From contig NZ_BMOE01000011.1 of NCBI RefSeq assembly GCF_014646915.1, forward strand, positions 62,001 to 126,000: a stretch of DNA of 64,000 bases, given 5' to 3'. The translations under genes were made by a program, and so were the position numbers. A model generated the notes under the pieces. That model saw only the letters and a program-made list of their open reading frames with translations, did not search any database and had not been told where the DNA came from. This document shows, one piece after another, positions 11,983-19,322 of the stretch. This DNA comes from Deinococcus aquiradiocola (GTDB lineage: Bacteria > Deinococcota > Deinococci > Deinococcales > Deinococcaceae). The first letter of the stretch is position 1; the number at the start of each line of letters is the position of its first letter.

Positions 11983-12255
11983 ATGAAATTCAAGACTTCC
12001 ACCAATGCCACGACCGACACTGCAGCCCAGACCGAGCCCGCCAGCTTCCACGACGCCGAGTGCGCGTGGGTGCCCGGCACCACCGACCGCGTCCGCTTCA
12101 CGCTGCTGCGCCCCGGCAACAAGCGCGTGCAGGTGCGCGAACTGGCCGTCGCCAGGCTCGCCGTGATGTTCGGCCGCGCCCTGATGGACGACCTGTACCT
12201 GCGCGGCCGCGCCCGCCTGCGCATCAGCGAACGCCAGCTCCTCGAACTCGCCTGA
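11983..12255 (+). CDS. 90-aa protein of unknown function
   Basis: Not recognised. A 90-residue soluble protein with a polar T/A-rich N-terminus (about 20 residues) and a basic C-terminal half rich in R and L (RVQVRELAVARLAVMF...RARLRISERQLLELA). The last part could form two amphipathic helices. The frame is open for 250 bases upstream, but the ATG at 11983 is taken because the upstream translation is compositionally unlike a protein and begins inside the presumed leader. The gene appears monocistronic, with a long AT-richer leader before it and a hairpin after it. Confidence 0.55.
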   Translation: MKFKTSTNATTDTAAQTEPASFHDAECAWVPGTTDRVRFTLLRPGNKRVQVRELAVARLAVMFGRALMDDLYLRGRARLRISERQLLELA

Positions 12256-12266
12256 CCCGCACGTCC

Positions 12267-12334
12267 CGGCCCCCGGCCGCCCACCGCCCCCTGCCCACAC
12301 GCAGGGCAACGCGGCACGGGCGCGCCGGGGGCCG
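12267..12334 (+). terminator. Nested hairpin after the 90-aa gene
   Basis: CGGCCCCCGGC (12267-12277) pairs with GCCGGGGGCCG (12324-12334), and the loop contains a second stem CCCTGC/GCAGGG. No U-tract follows. Likely 3' end structure of the 11983-12255 mRNA. Confidence 0.5.
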
Positions 12335-12381
12335 ATCCATACGCCGCGCACCGCCGCCCGTCCCTGCGGTATGGTCAGCGC

Positions 12382-13503
12382 ATGACCGCCACCCCGACCG
12401 GCCCGGCGACCCCCGACGCGCACGCCATGCTCCGCGACCTGCGGACACTGGTGGAACAGGAATCCCCGTCCAGCGACCTGAACGCCGTGCGCGCCGTGCA
12501 GGACACCGTGCAGGACTGGATGCAGGCCCTTGGCGCGCAGGTGGAGACCCTGCCGGGCGACGTGCGCCGCTTCCGGTTCGGCCCGCAGGACCGCCCCACC
12601 CTGATCCTGATGCATGCCGACACCGTCTGGCCGCACGGCACGCTGCAGGACATGCCGTTCCAGGTGGACGGCGACCGCGCCTACGGTCCCGGCACGTACG
12701 ACATGAAGGGCGGCATCGTCATGGCCGTCCACGCCCTGCGCGCCCTGCACGGCGCGTGGCCGGACGGCGGCATCGAGGTGCTCCTGACCGCCGACGAGGA
12801 GGTCGGCTCGCACCTCAGCCGGAGCGCCATCGAGGACGCCGCGCGCCACGCCCGCCGCGTGCTGGTGGTCGAACCGCCCGTCGCGGACACGCACGACCTC
12901 AAGACGGCCCGCAAGGGCGTCGGCATGTTCACCGTGACGGTGCAGGGCGTCGCCGCGCACGCCGGAAACCGCCCGCAGGACGGCGTGAACGCCATTCTGG
13001 AAGCGGCGCGCCTCGTGCTGCAGGCGCACGACCTCGCCCGTCCCGACCTCGGCACGACCGTCAGCGTGGGCCGCGTCACCGGCGGCGGCGCCGTGAACGT
13101 CGTCCCCGCGCACGCGACCTTCGACACGGACCTGCGCGTCTCCACCCTCCAGGAAGCGGAGCGCCTGCAGGCGGGCTTCGGGGCCCTGCGAGCCCAAGAC
13201 GCGCGCGCCACCGTCACCGTGACGGGCGGCATGAACCGCCCACCCTTCGAACGCACGCCCGGCACCGCCGCCCTCGCCGCGCAGGCGCAGGCGCACGCCG
13301 CGCGGCTCGGCTTCACGGTCGGCGAGGCCAGCGTGGGGGGCGGGTCGGACGGGAACTTCACCGCGCCCCTCTCCCCCACCCTCGACGGGCTCGGCGCGCC
13401 CGGCGACGGCGCGCACGCCTCTCACGAACACGTCCGCCTGGACCGCTGGCAGGCGCACACGCAGCTCCTCACCGCGCTCCTGCAGGAACCCGGCGTACAG
13501 TAA
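12382..13503 (+). CDS. M20-family metallopeptidase (glutamate carboxypeptidase-like)
   Basis: Di-zinc peptidase/deacylase of the M20 family, 373 aa. Metal and catalytic residues are present: His78 and Asp80 in MHADTV, bridging Asp107 in GPGTYDMKGG, and Glu139-Glu140 in ADEEVGS. The dimerisation-domain motif GVAAHAGNRP and the final His in HASHEHV are also present. The pattern is closest to the carboxypeptidase G2 branch, but M20 members also include ArgE and DapE, so the substrate is not assigned. No signal peptide is seen, so it is probably cytoplasmic. A TATGGT box exactly six bases before the ATG predicts a leaderless mRNA. Confidence 0.85.
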   Translation: MTATPTGPATPDAHAMLRDLRTLVEQESPSSDLNAVRAVQDTVQDWMQALGAQVETLPGDVRRFRFGPQDRPTLILMHADTVWPHGTLQDMPFQVDGDRAYGPGTYDMKGGIVMAVHALRALHGAWPDGGIEVLLTADEEVGSHLSRSAIEDAARHARRVLVVEPPVADTHDLKTARKGVGMFTVTVQGVAAHAGNRPQDGVNAILEAARLVLQAHDLARPDLGTTVSVGRVTGGGAVNVVPAHATFDTDLRVSTLQEAERLQAGFGALRAQDARATVTVTGGMNRPPFERTPGTAALAAQAQAHAARLGFTVGEASVGGGSDGNFTAPLSPTLDGLGAPGDGAHASHEHVRLDRWQAHTQLLTALLQEPGVQ

Positions 13504-13507
13504 AGCC

Positions 13508-13798
13508 ATGTTCTTCCGCCGGAAACCCGCCAACCCCCACATCAAAGACGACGGCAACGGCGTGTACCGCCTCAGGGTCCGCACCGCCCGCCACGGCGAC
13601 ACCGTCGAACTGCGCTTCACGCGCGCCGCCCACATCGGCATCGACGACGACGGCAGCTACGTGTACCGCAAGGCCATCCTCAGCAGCCAGCACCTCGACC
13701 GGGGCGAAGTCACCGTCCGTTTCGACAAACGCTACGCCGTCACGTCCGCCGACGTGGAGGGCGGCGAACTCATCCCCTTCAGCGACTGGGAGGAGTGA
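13508..13798 (+). CDS. 96-aa conserved-looking protein of unknown function
   Basis: Not recognised. A charged, beta-rich 96-residue protein (MFFRRKPANPHIKDD...) with an acidic C-terminus ending in DWEE and no membrane segment. It begins four bases after the M20 peptidase stop. TACAGT lies six bases before the ATG, inside the end of the peptidase gene, so it may have its own leaderless transcript as well as readthrough. Confidence 0.7.
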   Translation: MFFRRKPANPHIKDDGNGVYRLRVRTARHGDTVELRFTRAAHIGIDDDGSYVYRKAILSSQHLDRGEVTVRFDKRYAVTSADVEGGELIPFSDWEE

Positions 13799-13846
13799 TC
13801 CGGCAGGGGGCCGGGCACGGCACGCACGCCCCCCCACCGGAAGCGC

Positions 13847-14371
13847 TCACCAGCCGCGCCGCTCGCGCAGGCCCAGCACCTGCGCCGCGTGGTGCCGCCC
13901 GTGCCACGCGTAACTGGCGAGCATGCCGTCCAGCGTGTACACCCGGCCGTACTCCGGGTGCACGAAGGTCCGCGCCCACCCCTCCGGCGGCAGGACCGAC
14001 AGCAGCCGCACCCAGCGCGAATGCAGTGCCGACAGCAGGTCCAGGCTGTCCGCCACGTCGCCCGCCACGTCCGGCAGGGCCGCCCACGCGTCCTGATCGT
14101 ACGGCCGGATGACGGGCGCGTCCTCCGACAACGCCAGCCGCGTCCGCACGTACGCGTTCAGGTGACTGTCCGGCACGTGGTGCGCCACCTGCCGCACCGT
14201 CCACCCGCCCTCGCGGTACGGCGTGTCGAGCTGCGCGTCCGTCAGGCCGGACAGCGCCGCGCGGAACTCGCCCGGCAGGGCACGCAGGGCCTCCAGGCCC
14301 ACCAAGCGCTCCTCGGGCGTGAGCGACTGCACCTGCGGCTGCGGCCCCACGGGAAAACGAGCATCGGTCAT
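13847..14371 (-). CDS. YfiT/BstA-like DinB protein (putative bacillithiol transferase)
   Basis: 174 aa, the typical YfiT length. Histidine motifs [20 protein letters not shown] and WHGRHH are those that bind the metal in the YfiT/DinB family. YfiT-like proteins in Firmicutes and Deinococcus are proposed or shown to transfer bacillithiol to electrophiles, and the match here is at family level only. The ATG at 14371 is preferred because TACACT (14378-14383 on the minus strand) stands six bases before it. The upstream in-frame ATG would lie beyond the promoter. Divergent from the gene at 14438. Confidence 0.8.
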   Translation of the reverse strand: MTDARFPVGPQPQVQSLTPEERLVGLEALRALPGEFRAALSGLTDAQLDTPYREGGWTVRQVAHHVPDSHLNAYVRTRLALSEDAPVIRPYDQDAWAALPDVAGDVADSLDLLSALHSRWVRLLSVLPPEGWARTFVHPEYGRVYTLDGMLASYAWHGRHHAAQVLGLRERRGW

Positions 14372-14377
14372 GCCCCG

Positions 14378-14432
14378 AGTGTAGAGCCGGGAACGCCCCG
14401 GCACGCCCCGACCCGACTGCGCGGCCTACACT
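14378..14432. promoter_or_regulatory. Divergent leaderless promoters
   Basis: TACACT on the minus strand at 14378-14383 serves the YfiT-like gene. TACACT on the plus strand at 14427-14432 serves the gene starting at 14438. Both -10 boxes are five or six bases from their start codons. Confidence 0.6.
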
Positions 14433-14437
14433 GGGTC

Positions 14438-14890
14438 ATGACGCCTCCTGCTTCCGCGCCGTCCGGTTCGTCCCTCCCCGACCTGCTGGGCCTGAACGGC
14501 GCGCCGGACGCGACGCTGCACGCCGTCCTGACGCGCTTTCAGGCGTCGGAACTGCGGGGCGGGCGGCTGATCCTGCTGACGGACCGGCAGGGCGAACGCA
14601 GCCGCGCGCGGTACGCGGCGCTGGTGGAGGTGCGCGGGGAGGTGCTGGCCGTGACGGGCGCCGCATTTGGACCGCACTTCGGGCGGGCAGGCACGGCGGC
14701 CCTGGCAGGCCTGGTGGAGTGGGCGCAGTCGGCAGGGTTGTCCGTGCGGGAGACGGTGGTGGGCGCGTCGCAGCTCGCGAACCTCGCGGGCGAGCCGGAC
14801 GCGGCGGAACTGGCGGGCCTGATCGCGTCGAGCAGTCCGTCGGACCCGGGCATCTACCTGACGGACCGGAACGTGCAGGCAGGCCTGTAA
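14438..14890 (+). CDS. 150-aa protein of unknown function
   Basis: Not recognised. 150 aa with no signal peptide or membrane segment and alternating hydrophobic stretches (RLILLTDRQGERSRARYAAL, EVLAVTGAAFGPHFG) that suggest a small alpha/beta fold. TACACT lies five bases before the ATG, so the mRNA is expected to be leaderless. A MITE-like repeat begins 31 bp after its stop. Confidence 0.65.
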   Translation: MTPPASAPSGSSLPDLLGLNGAPDATLHAVLTRFQASELRGGRLILLTDRQGERSRARYAALVEVRGEVLAVTGAAFGPHFGRAGTAALAGLVEWAQSAGLSVRETVVGASQLANLAGEPDAAELAGLIASSSPSDPGIYLTDRNVQAGL

Positions 14891-14921
14891 CGGCACGAGG
14901 CGCGGGGGCAGCCGCGCGTCA

Positions 14922-15085
14922 TACGGTTTTGAGCTGAACTTTTGGAGTTCAGCCGAGCGACAAGGGCGCCAACAAGTCCGGTGTTGAGGAGGTGGAAGCG
15001 GGCAAGCGTCCTGCAGGGCGCTGTTTTGCCCAAGAAGGGATGTCGGTGCTGTTCCCGGCATCCCTGGAATCGGATCAACACCGTA
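14922..15085. repeat. MITE-like repeat, copy A
   Basis: 164 bp, non-coding. Ends are TACGGTTTTGA... and ...TCAACACCGTA (imperfect terminal inverted repeats). It is flanked by TCA at 14919-14921 and TCA at 15086-15088, and the right TCA is the complement of the lptB stop codon TGA. Near the left end GCTGAACT and AGTTCAGC form a hairpin. The inner part contains AGAAGGGATGTCGGTGCTG, shared with copies B-E. Confidence 0.85.
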
Positions 15086-15889
15086 TCAGAGGGTGAAGTC
15101 GTCGCCGAGGTAGTGGTTGCGGGCGTCCTCGTCCTGCGCGAACTCCTGCGGGGTGCCCTCGAACTTCACCTCGCCGTCGTACATCAGGTACACGCGGTCC
15201 GTGAGGGCGATGGTCTCGCGGACGTTGTGGTCGGTGATGAACACGCCGATGCCGCGCCGTTCCCGCAGGTCGAGGATGAGGCGCTGGATCTCGCGGATGC
15301 TCTTGGGGTCGACGCCGGTGAAGGGCTCGTCGAGCAGCAGGAAGTCGGGGTCGGTGGTGAGGGCGCGCGCGAGCTCCAGGCGGCGGCGTTCCCCGCCGGA
15401 CAGCTGGTACGCGTAGCTGTCCGCGAGGTGCGAGAGGCTGAATTCCGCGAGGAGCGCGTCGGCGCGCGCGGCCTGCTCGGCGCGGCTGAGCTTCTGGAAT
15501 TCGAGGATGGCGAGCAGGTTGTCGCGGGCCGTCATCTTGCGGAAGGCGCTGGGTTCCTGCGGCAGGTACCCCACGCCGCGCCGGGCGCGTTCGTGCATGG
15601 GGAGGCGCGTGATGTCCTCGCCGCGCAGCAGGATCTGGCCGCCGCCGGGCCGGATGAAGCCCACCATCATGTAGAAGGTGGTGGTCTTGCCCGCGCCGTT
15701 CGGGCCGAACAGGGCGACGATCTCGCCGCGCGCGACGCGCAGGTCCACGTTCCGGACCACGGCCCGCTTCCCGAAGGTCTTGGACAGGCCGTGCGACAGC
15801 AGTTCGGGCGCGTTGCGGCCCGGCAGGTCGTGCGGCAGGTTCGGGTCGGGCCGGAAGGTGGGGGGGCCGGGCTGGGCGGGGGCGCTCAC
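15086..15889 (-). CDS. lptB: LPS-export-type ABC ATPase
   Basis: ATPase of the LptBFG transporter, which drives lipid extraction from the inner membrane. 267 aa. Walker A is GPNGAGKTT (residues 62-70), the ABC signature is [10 protein letters not shown], Walker B is FLLLDEP, and the family stretch [12 protein letters not shown] is present. Compared with E. coli LptB it has about 30 extra N-terminal residues, rich in proline. The GTG at 15889 follows TATCAT by six bases (leaderless). Its stop codon coincides with the edge of repeat copy A. The LptF/LptG-type partners are at 39025-41230, not adjacent. Confidence 0.88.
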   Translation of the reverse strand: MSAPAQPGPPTFRPDPNLPHDLPGRNAPELLSHGLSKTFGKRAVVRNVDLRVARGEIVALFGPNGAGKTTTFYMMVGFIRPGGGQILLRGEDITRLPMHERARRGVGYLPQEPSAFRKMTARDNLLAILEFQKLSRAEQAARADALLAEFSLSHLADSYAYQLSGGERRRLELARALTTDPDFLLLDEPFTGVDPKSIREIQRLILDLRERRGIGVFITDHNVRETIALTDRVYLMYDGEVKFEGTPQEFAQDEDARNHYLGDDFTL

Positions 15890-15962
15890 GGGTGGATGAT
15901 AGCAAGGGCGGGTGAGCGCGGCCCCAGCCGCAGCCTCCCGTCGGCCCGCGCGGGCGTCCGGG

Positions 15963-16784
15963 TCATCCGGTCCGGACGAACTGCTTCTGTTCGGTGAGGG
16001 TGCAGCCGTTGCGCTCGAAGATGCGGCGCATGGCGTGGTTGGCGTACTCGGTGGTGCCGCCGTGCCGGGCGTGCGTGCGGGACGCGACGGCCAGCAGGTG
16101 CGCGTGCAGCGCGCCGCCCAGACCGTGTCCGCGCCGGTCCGGGCGCACGCCGAGCATGTGGATGCCCGCGCCGCGCGGGTCCGGGTCCAGCAGGGCCGCG
16201 CCGAGCACCTGTCCGGCGTCTGTCAGCACGTGCAGTCGACGGTCGCTGTGCAGGTCGTCCTGGAGGGCGGCGTGCGGGTCCGTGCCGCCCGTGTCTCCGA
16301 TCACTCCACCGTCGCGGGTGAGGGCGGCGTACAGGTCCAGCAGGTCGGGCGCGAGCAGGTCCGCGAGGGGGCGTTCCTGCACGCGCGGGTCGAGCGGCCA
16401 CGTGCGGGCGGTCAGGTCGGTGAGCGCCATGACGGCGTGCGGGTCCAGCGTCCACCCGGCCGCCTGCCAGGGCGCGTCCGTGAGGGGCGCGTGCCCTTCG
16501 TTCAGGATGACGCGGGTGGCCGTGCCGCGCGCCAGTTCGCGGGCCAGGGCGTGCACGCCGTCCGTGGGCAGGTCGGTCCGGACGCGCGGGAACAGCAGGG
16601 GGCCGCCCGTGTCGGTCCAGCTGGCTTCCGTGCCGCGCGGGGAGCGCATGCGGCGCAGCTGCGTGAACGCGAGGCGTCCGTCCGCGAGGCGCGCCTGCAG
16701 CGGTGCGGGGTCGTGGACGCCCACGAAGGTCAGGTGGTCCGGGAGGGTGTCGGCCGTCACGTGATCGAAGGTGTAGGGAGTCAA
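15963..16784 (-). CDS. GNAT-family acetyltransferase, TTG start
   Basis: 273 aa. The C-terminal third (about 190-270) carries the GNAT acetyl-CoA site: [22 protein letters not shown], with RxxGxG as RRGHGLG. The N-terminal part (1-180) is less conserved and may be a degenerate second GNAT domain. The start is taken as TTG at 16784. The frame is open further up, but AAGGT precedes this TTG and TATCCT lies nine bases upstream. Substrate unknown. Confidence 0.65.
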   Translation of the reverse strand: MTPYTFDHVTADTLPDHLTFVGVHDPAPLQARLADGRLAFTQLRRMRSPRGTEASWTDTGGPLLFPRVRTDLPTDGVHALARELARGTATRVILNEGHAPLTDAPWQAAGWTLDPHAVMALTDLTARTWPLDPRVQERPLADLLAPDLLDLYAALTRDGGVIGDTGGTDPHAALQDDLHSDRRLHVLTDAGQVLGAALLDPDPRGAGIHMLGVRPDRRGHGLGGALHAHLLAVASRTHARHGGTTEYANHAMRRIFERNGCTLTEQKQFVRTG

Positions 16785-16873
16785 TGGACCTTCAGGATAC
16801 GGTGGGGCGTGCGTCCGCGTCCGGGCAGGTGTGGGCCCGCACGGGCGGGTGACCCGCCTGCCCTGCGGGCCGG

Positions 16874-17275
16874 TCAGCGCAGCCGCAGCAGTCCGGCCCG
16901 CGTCCCGCTGAAGCCGCATCGGCTGTAGAACCCTTCCAGGTGCGGTTCGTGATCGACGTGCAGCCAGCCTGCCCCCAGCCGCGCCGACTCCCGCACCGCA
17001 TGTTCGACCAGCGCCGTGCCGACACCCTGCCGGGCGCAGTCCGGGTGAACGGCGGTATCCAGCAGGAAGGCGTGCAGGCCACCGTCCCAGGCGACGTTGA
17101 CGAAACCGATCAGCCGGCCTTCCCGGTGCGCCGTCACCCAGCACAGGCTGCGGGCCAGGACGCGCACCCACCCCTCAGCGTCCCTGGCTTCCGCCGCGTA
17201 CCCGAAGGCGGCGGCGTGCAGGGCCGCCAGTTCGGTGGGGCCGGGCGGGACGCTGACCCGGTACGCCGTGTTCAG
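16874..17275 (-). CDS. Small GNAT acetyltransferase with apparent CTG start
   Basis: 133 aa, one GNAT domain. The first beta strand (TAYRVSVPP) is at the extreme N-terminus, the acetyl-CoA loop is PDCARQGVGTAL, and the last strand/loop is FYSRCGF. No in-frame ATG, GTG or TTG exists between the kbl stop and this first strand. A CTG at 17275 overlaps the kbl TGA as CTGA, the same geometry as the ATGA/GTGA overlaps elsewhere in the window. Initiation at CTG by translational coupling is therefore the simplest reading, though unproven. Substrate unknown. Confidence 0.6.
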   Translation of the reverse strand: MNTAYRVSVPPGPTELAALHAAAFGYAAEARDAEGWVRVLARSLCWVTAHREGRLIGFVNVAWDGGLHAFLLDTAVHPDCARQGVGTALVEHAVRESARLGAGWLHVDHEPHLEGFYSRCGFSGTRAGLLRLR

Positions 17276-18480
17276 CCGCCGATCACGCCCATCTCGCGGC
17301 CCACGGCCTCGTAGGCGTTCAGTGCCCGTTCCAGGTCGTCCTGCGTGTGTTCGGCCGTCACGATGTTCCGGATGCGGGCCAGGCCTTTCGGGACGGTCGG
17401 GAAGCCCAGGCCGACCGCGAACACGCCGCGTTCCAGCAGGCGGCGGCTCGCTTCGAAGGCCGTCTCGGCCTCCCCGAAGATGACGGGCGTGATGGGCGTC
17501 TCGCTGCCGAAGGTGTCGAAGCCCAGGCGGTGCAGTTCGGCCTTGAAGAAGCGGGTGTTGTCCCACAGGCGCTCCATGAAGCCGCCCTCCTGCTGCACGA
17601 GGTCGATGGCGGCACTCAGGGCGCCGACCACGGCGGGCGGGTGCCCGGTGCTGAACAGGAAGGGCCGCGCGCGGTTGATGAGCAGGTCGCGCAGGTCGGC
17701 GGGACCGGCGGCGTACCCGCCGACGACGCCCCAGGCCTTGCTGAGCGTCCCGATCTGCAGCACGTCGGGGGCGTCCTGCAGGCCGAAGTGGTGGACGGTG
17801 CCGCGGCCCTGCTCGCCGAGGACGCCGCTGCCGTGCGCGTCGTCCACGTAGGTCACGGCGCCGTACTCACGGGCGAGGGCCACAATGTCCGCGAGGGGCG
17901 CGATGTCGCCGTCCATGCTGAACACGCCGTCCGTGACGACCATGATGAGGCCGTCGGTGGGGTTCTCGTCCAGCACGCGGCGCAGGTCCGTGAGGTCCTT
18001 GTGGCGGTAGACCTTCTTGGTGGCCTTGGCGAGGCGCAGGCCGTCGATGATGCTGGCGTGGTTGAGTTCGTCGCTGACGACGAGGTCGCCTTCCTGCAGC
18101 AGCGTGCCCAGCACGCCCTGGTTGGTGGTGAAGCCGCTCTGCAGCACGAGGGCGCTGCCGGTGTGCTTGAAGGCCGCGAGCTGCGTTTCGAAGTCCTCGT
18201 GGATCTGCAGGGTGCCGGCGATGGTGCGGACGGCGCCCGCCCCGGCCCCCCAGCGCTGCAGGTACTGCGCGGCGCGTTCCTTCAGGAAGGGGTGGTCGGC
18301 GAAGCCGAGGTAGTTGTTGCTGGCGAGGTTCACGACGTCCCGCCCGAGGATGCGGGTGCGGGCGCGCTGCGGCGCTTCGAGGACGCGGGGGCTGATGTGC
18401 AGGTGCGCGTCGTGGAGCTTCTGGAGTTCGGTGCGGATCCGCCCCTGGAGGGTGACGGGTTCCCGGAGGGTGCTGGTCAT
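17272..18480 (-). CDS. kbl: Alpha-oxoamine synthase (KBL/BioF type)
   Basis: PLP enzyme that condenses an acyl-CoA with an amino acid, either as 2-amino-3-ketobutyrate CoA ligase (threonine breakdown) or as 8-amino-7-oxononanoate synthase (biotin). Some Thermus enzymes do both. 402 aa. The PLP lysine is Lys248 in GTLSKAWG, and the cofactor-binding Asp213 and His216 lie in VDDAHGSG. RTIAGTLQIHEDFE is closer to KBL than to classical BioF. No tdh or bio genes are nearby to decide. TACACT (18487-18492, minus strand) is six bases before the ATG, so it is leaderless. Confidence 0.85.
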   Translation of the reverse strand: MTSTLREPVTLQGRIRTELQKLHDAHLHISPRVLEAPQRARTRILGRDVVNLASNNYLGFADHPFLKERAAQYLQRWGAGAGAVRTIAGTLQIHEDFETQLAAFKHTGSALVLQSGFTTNQGVLGTLLQEGDLVVSDELNHASIIDGLRLAKATKKVYRHKDLTDLRRVLDENPTDGLIMVVTDGVFSMDGDIAPLADIVALAREYGAVTYVDDAHGSGVLGEQGRGTVHHFGLQDAPDVLQIGTLSKAWGVVGGYAAGPADLRDLLINRARPFLFSTGHPPAVVGALSAAIDLVQQEGGFMERLWDNTRFFKAELHRLGFDTFGSETPITPVIFGEAETAFEASRRLLERGVFAVGLGFPTVPKGLARIRNIVTAEHTQDDLERALNAYEAVGREMGVIGG

Positions 18481-18581
18481 ACCGTCAGTGTAGACCCGGC
18501 GTGGCGGGCACTGAAGACGTGCGGCAGATCCGGAAGTTCATGGAGGCGGGCCATGAGATAAATATGTAAGTGACGTCTTCC

Positions 18582-18587
18582 TATACT
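18582..18587 (+). promoter_or_regulatory. -10 box of the Roadblock operon
   Basis: TATACT, 12 bases upstream of the ATG at 18600, in a locally AT-rich stretch. It predicts a leader of about five bases. No convincing -35 box. Confidence 0.5.
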
Positions 18588-18599
18588 GTGGCCAGTCTC

Positions 18600-19322
18600 A
18601 TGCCTACTCCCGTTTACACTCTGGTTATCAACGCGCTGAGCAGTTCGGTGAGCGAGCGTGCCGCCGACACCATGCTCAAAGCCGCTCTCAAGGACGCTCA
18701 GTTCTCGCCGGACAGTGTGACGGCGCAGGAGATGCAGACGGTGCTGTCAGGACCGCTCCTGCGCCGACTGGCGAGCGTCCTGCCGCAGGCGCAGGCGAGC
18801 CGGGACCTGCGGGCGCTGTCGCGCCGCATCGCGGAGCAGCACCCGCGCGCCCTGACGCTGTTCGTGGACCCGGAGGGACCGCTGCACTGGGACAGCCTCG
18901 ACGACGACGGGCAGGACGAGGTGGGTGGCCTGCAGGCCGACGATTTCGAGTACGACGACCCGGACTTCAGCGTCTTCCAGGGCGAGCAGCGCGTGTACGA
19001 CCTGGGGAGCGCGGAAGGGCAGGAGCAGATGCTGTCGGACCTGGCGCGGCAGCCGGGCGTGCAGGGCGTCGTGATCTGCGCGCAGGACGGCCGGGTGCTG
19101 CGTTCGCGCGCGCCGCGCGGCGAGAAGGCCCTGAGCAGCATCGTGGCGGCGACCGTGATGCTGTTCCGGCAGCGGTCCCTGAGCATCCTGTGCGCGGACC
19201 TCGGTCAGATCAAGGTGTGTATGCGGCCCATCGGTGAGTACTGCGTGGCGGTCCTGGCCGGGGAGAGTGTGAACATCGGCCGCGTCATCACGGAACTGCA
19301 GCAGCTTCAGGAGGCGGTATGA
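18600..19322 (+). CDS. Roadblock/LC7-domain protein
   Basis: 240 aa. The C-terminal 100 residues (about 140-240) have the Roadblock/LC7 pattern: LARQPGVQGVVICAQDGRVLRS, then a long helix, then LSILCADLGQIKVCMRPIGEYCVAVLAG. Roadblock proteins (for example MglB) usually dimerise and regulate small GTPases. No GTPase gene is seen here. The N-terminal part is helical with an acidic linker (DDDGQDE...DDPDF). It is the first gene of an apparent operon: its stop overlaps the next start (ATGA). The ATG at 18600 is chosen over a GTG at 18570, which precedes the -10 box. Confidence 0.7.
   Translation: MPTPVYTLVINALSSSVSERAADTMLKAALKDAQFSPDSVTAQEMQTVLSGPLLRRLASVLPQAQASRDLRALSRRIAEQHPRALTLFVDPEGPLHWDSLDDDGQDEVGGLQADDFEYDDPDFSVFQGEQRVYDLGSAEGQEQMLSDLARQPGVQGVVICAQDGRVLRSRAPRGEKALSSIVAATVMLFRQRSLSILCADLGQIKVCMRPIGEYCVAVLAGESVNIGRVITELQQLQEAV

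Noticed and set aside
14922..15085. Repeats as REP/BIME elements or simple terminators only
   Set aside because: Consistent terminal inverted ends with three-base flanking duplications and internal deletions/duplications fit a mobile element better, although a hairpin terminator function may be secondary.
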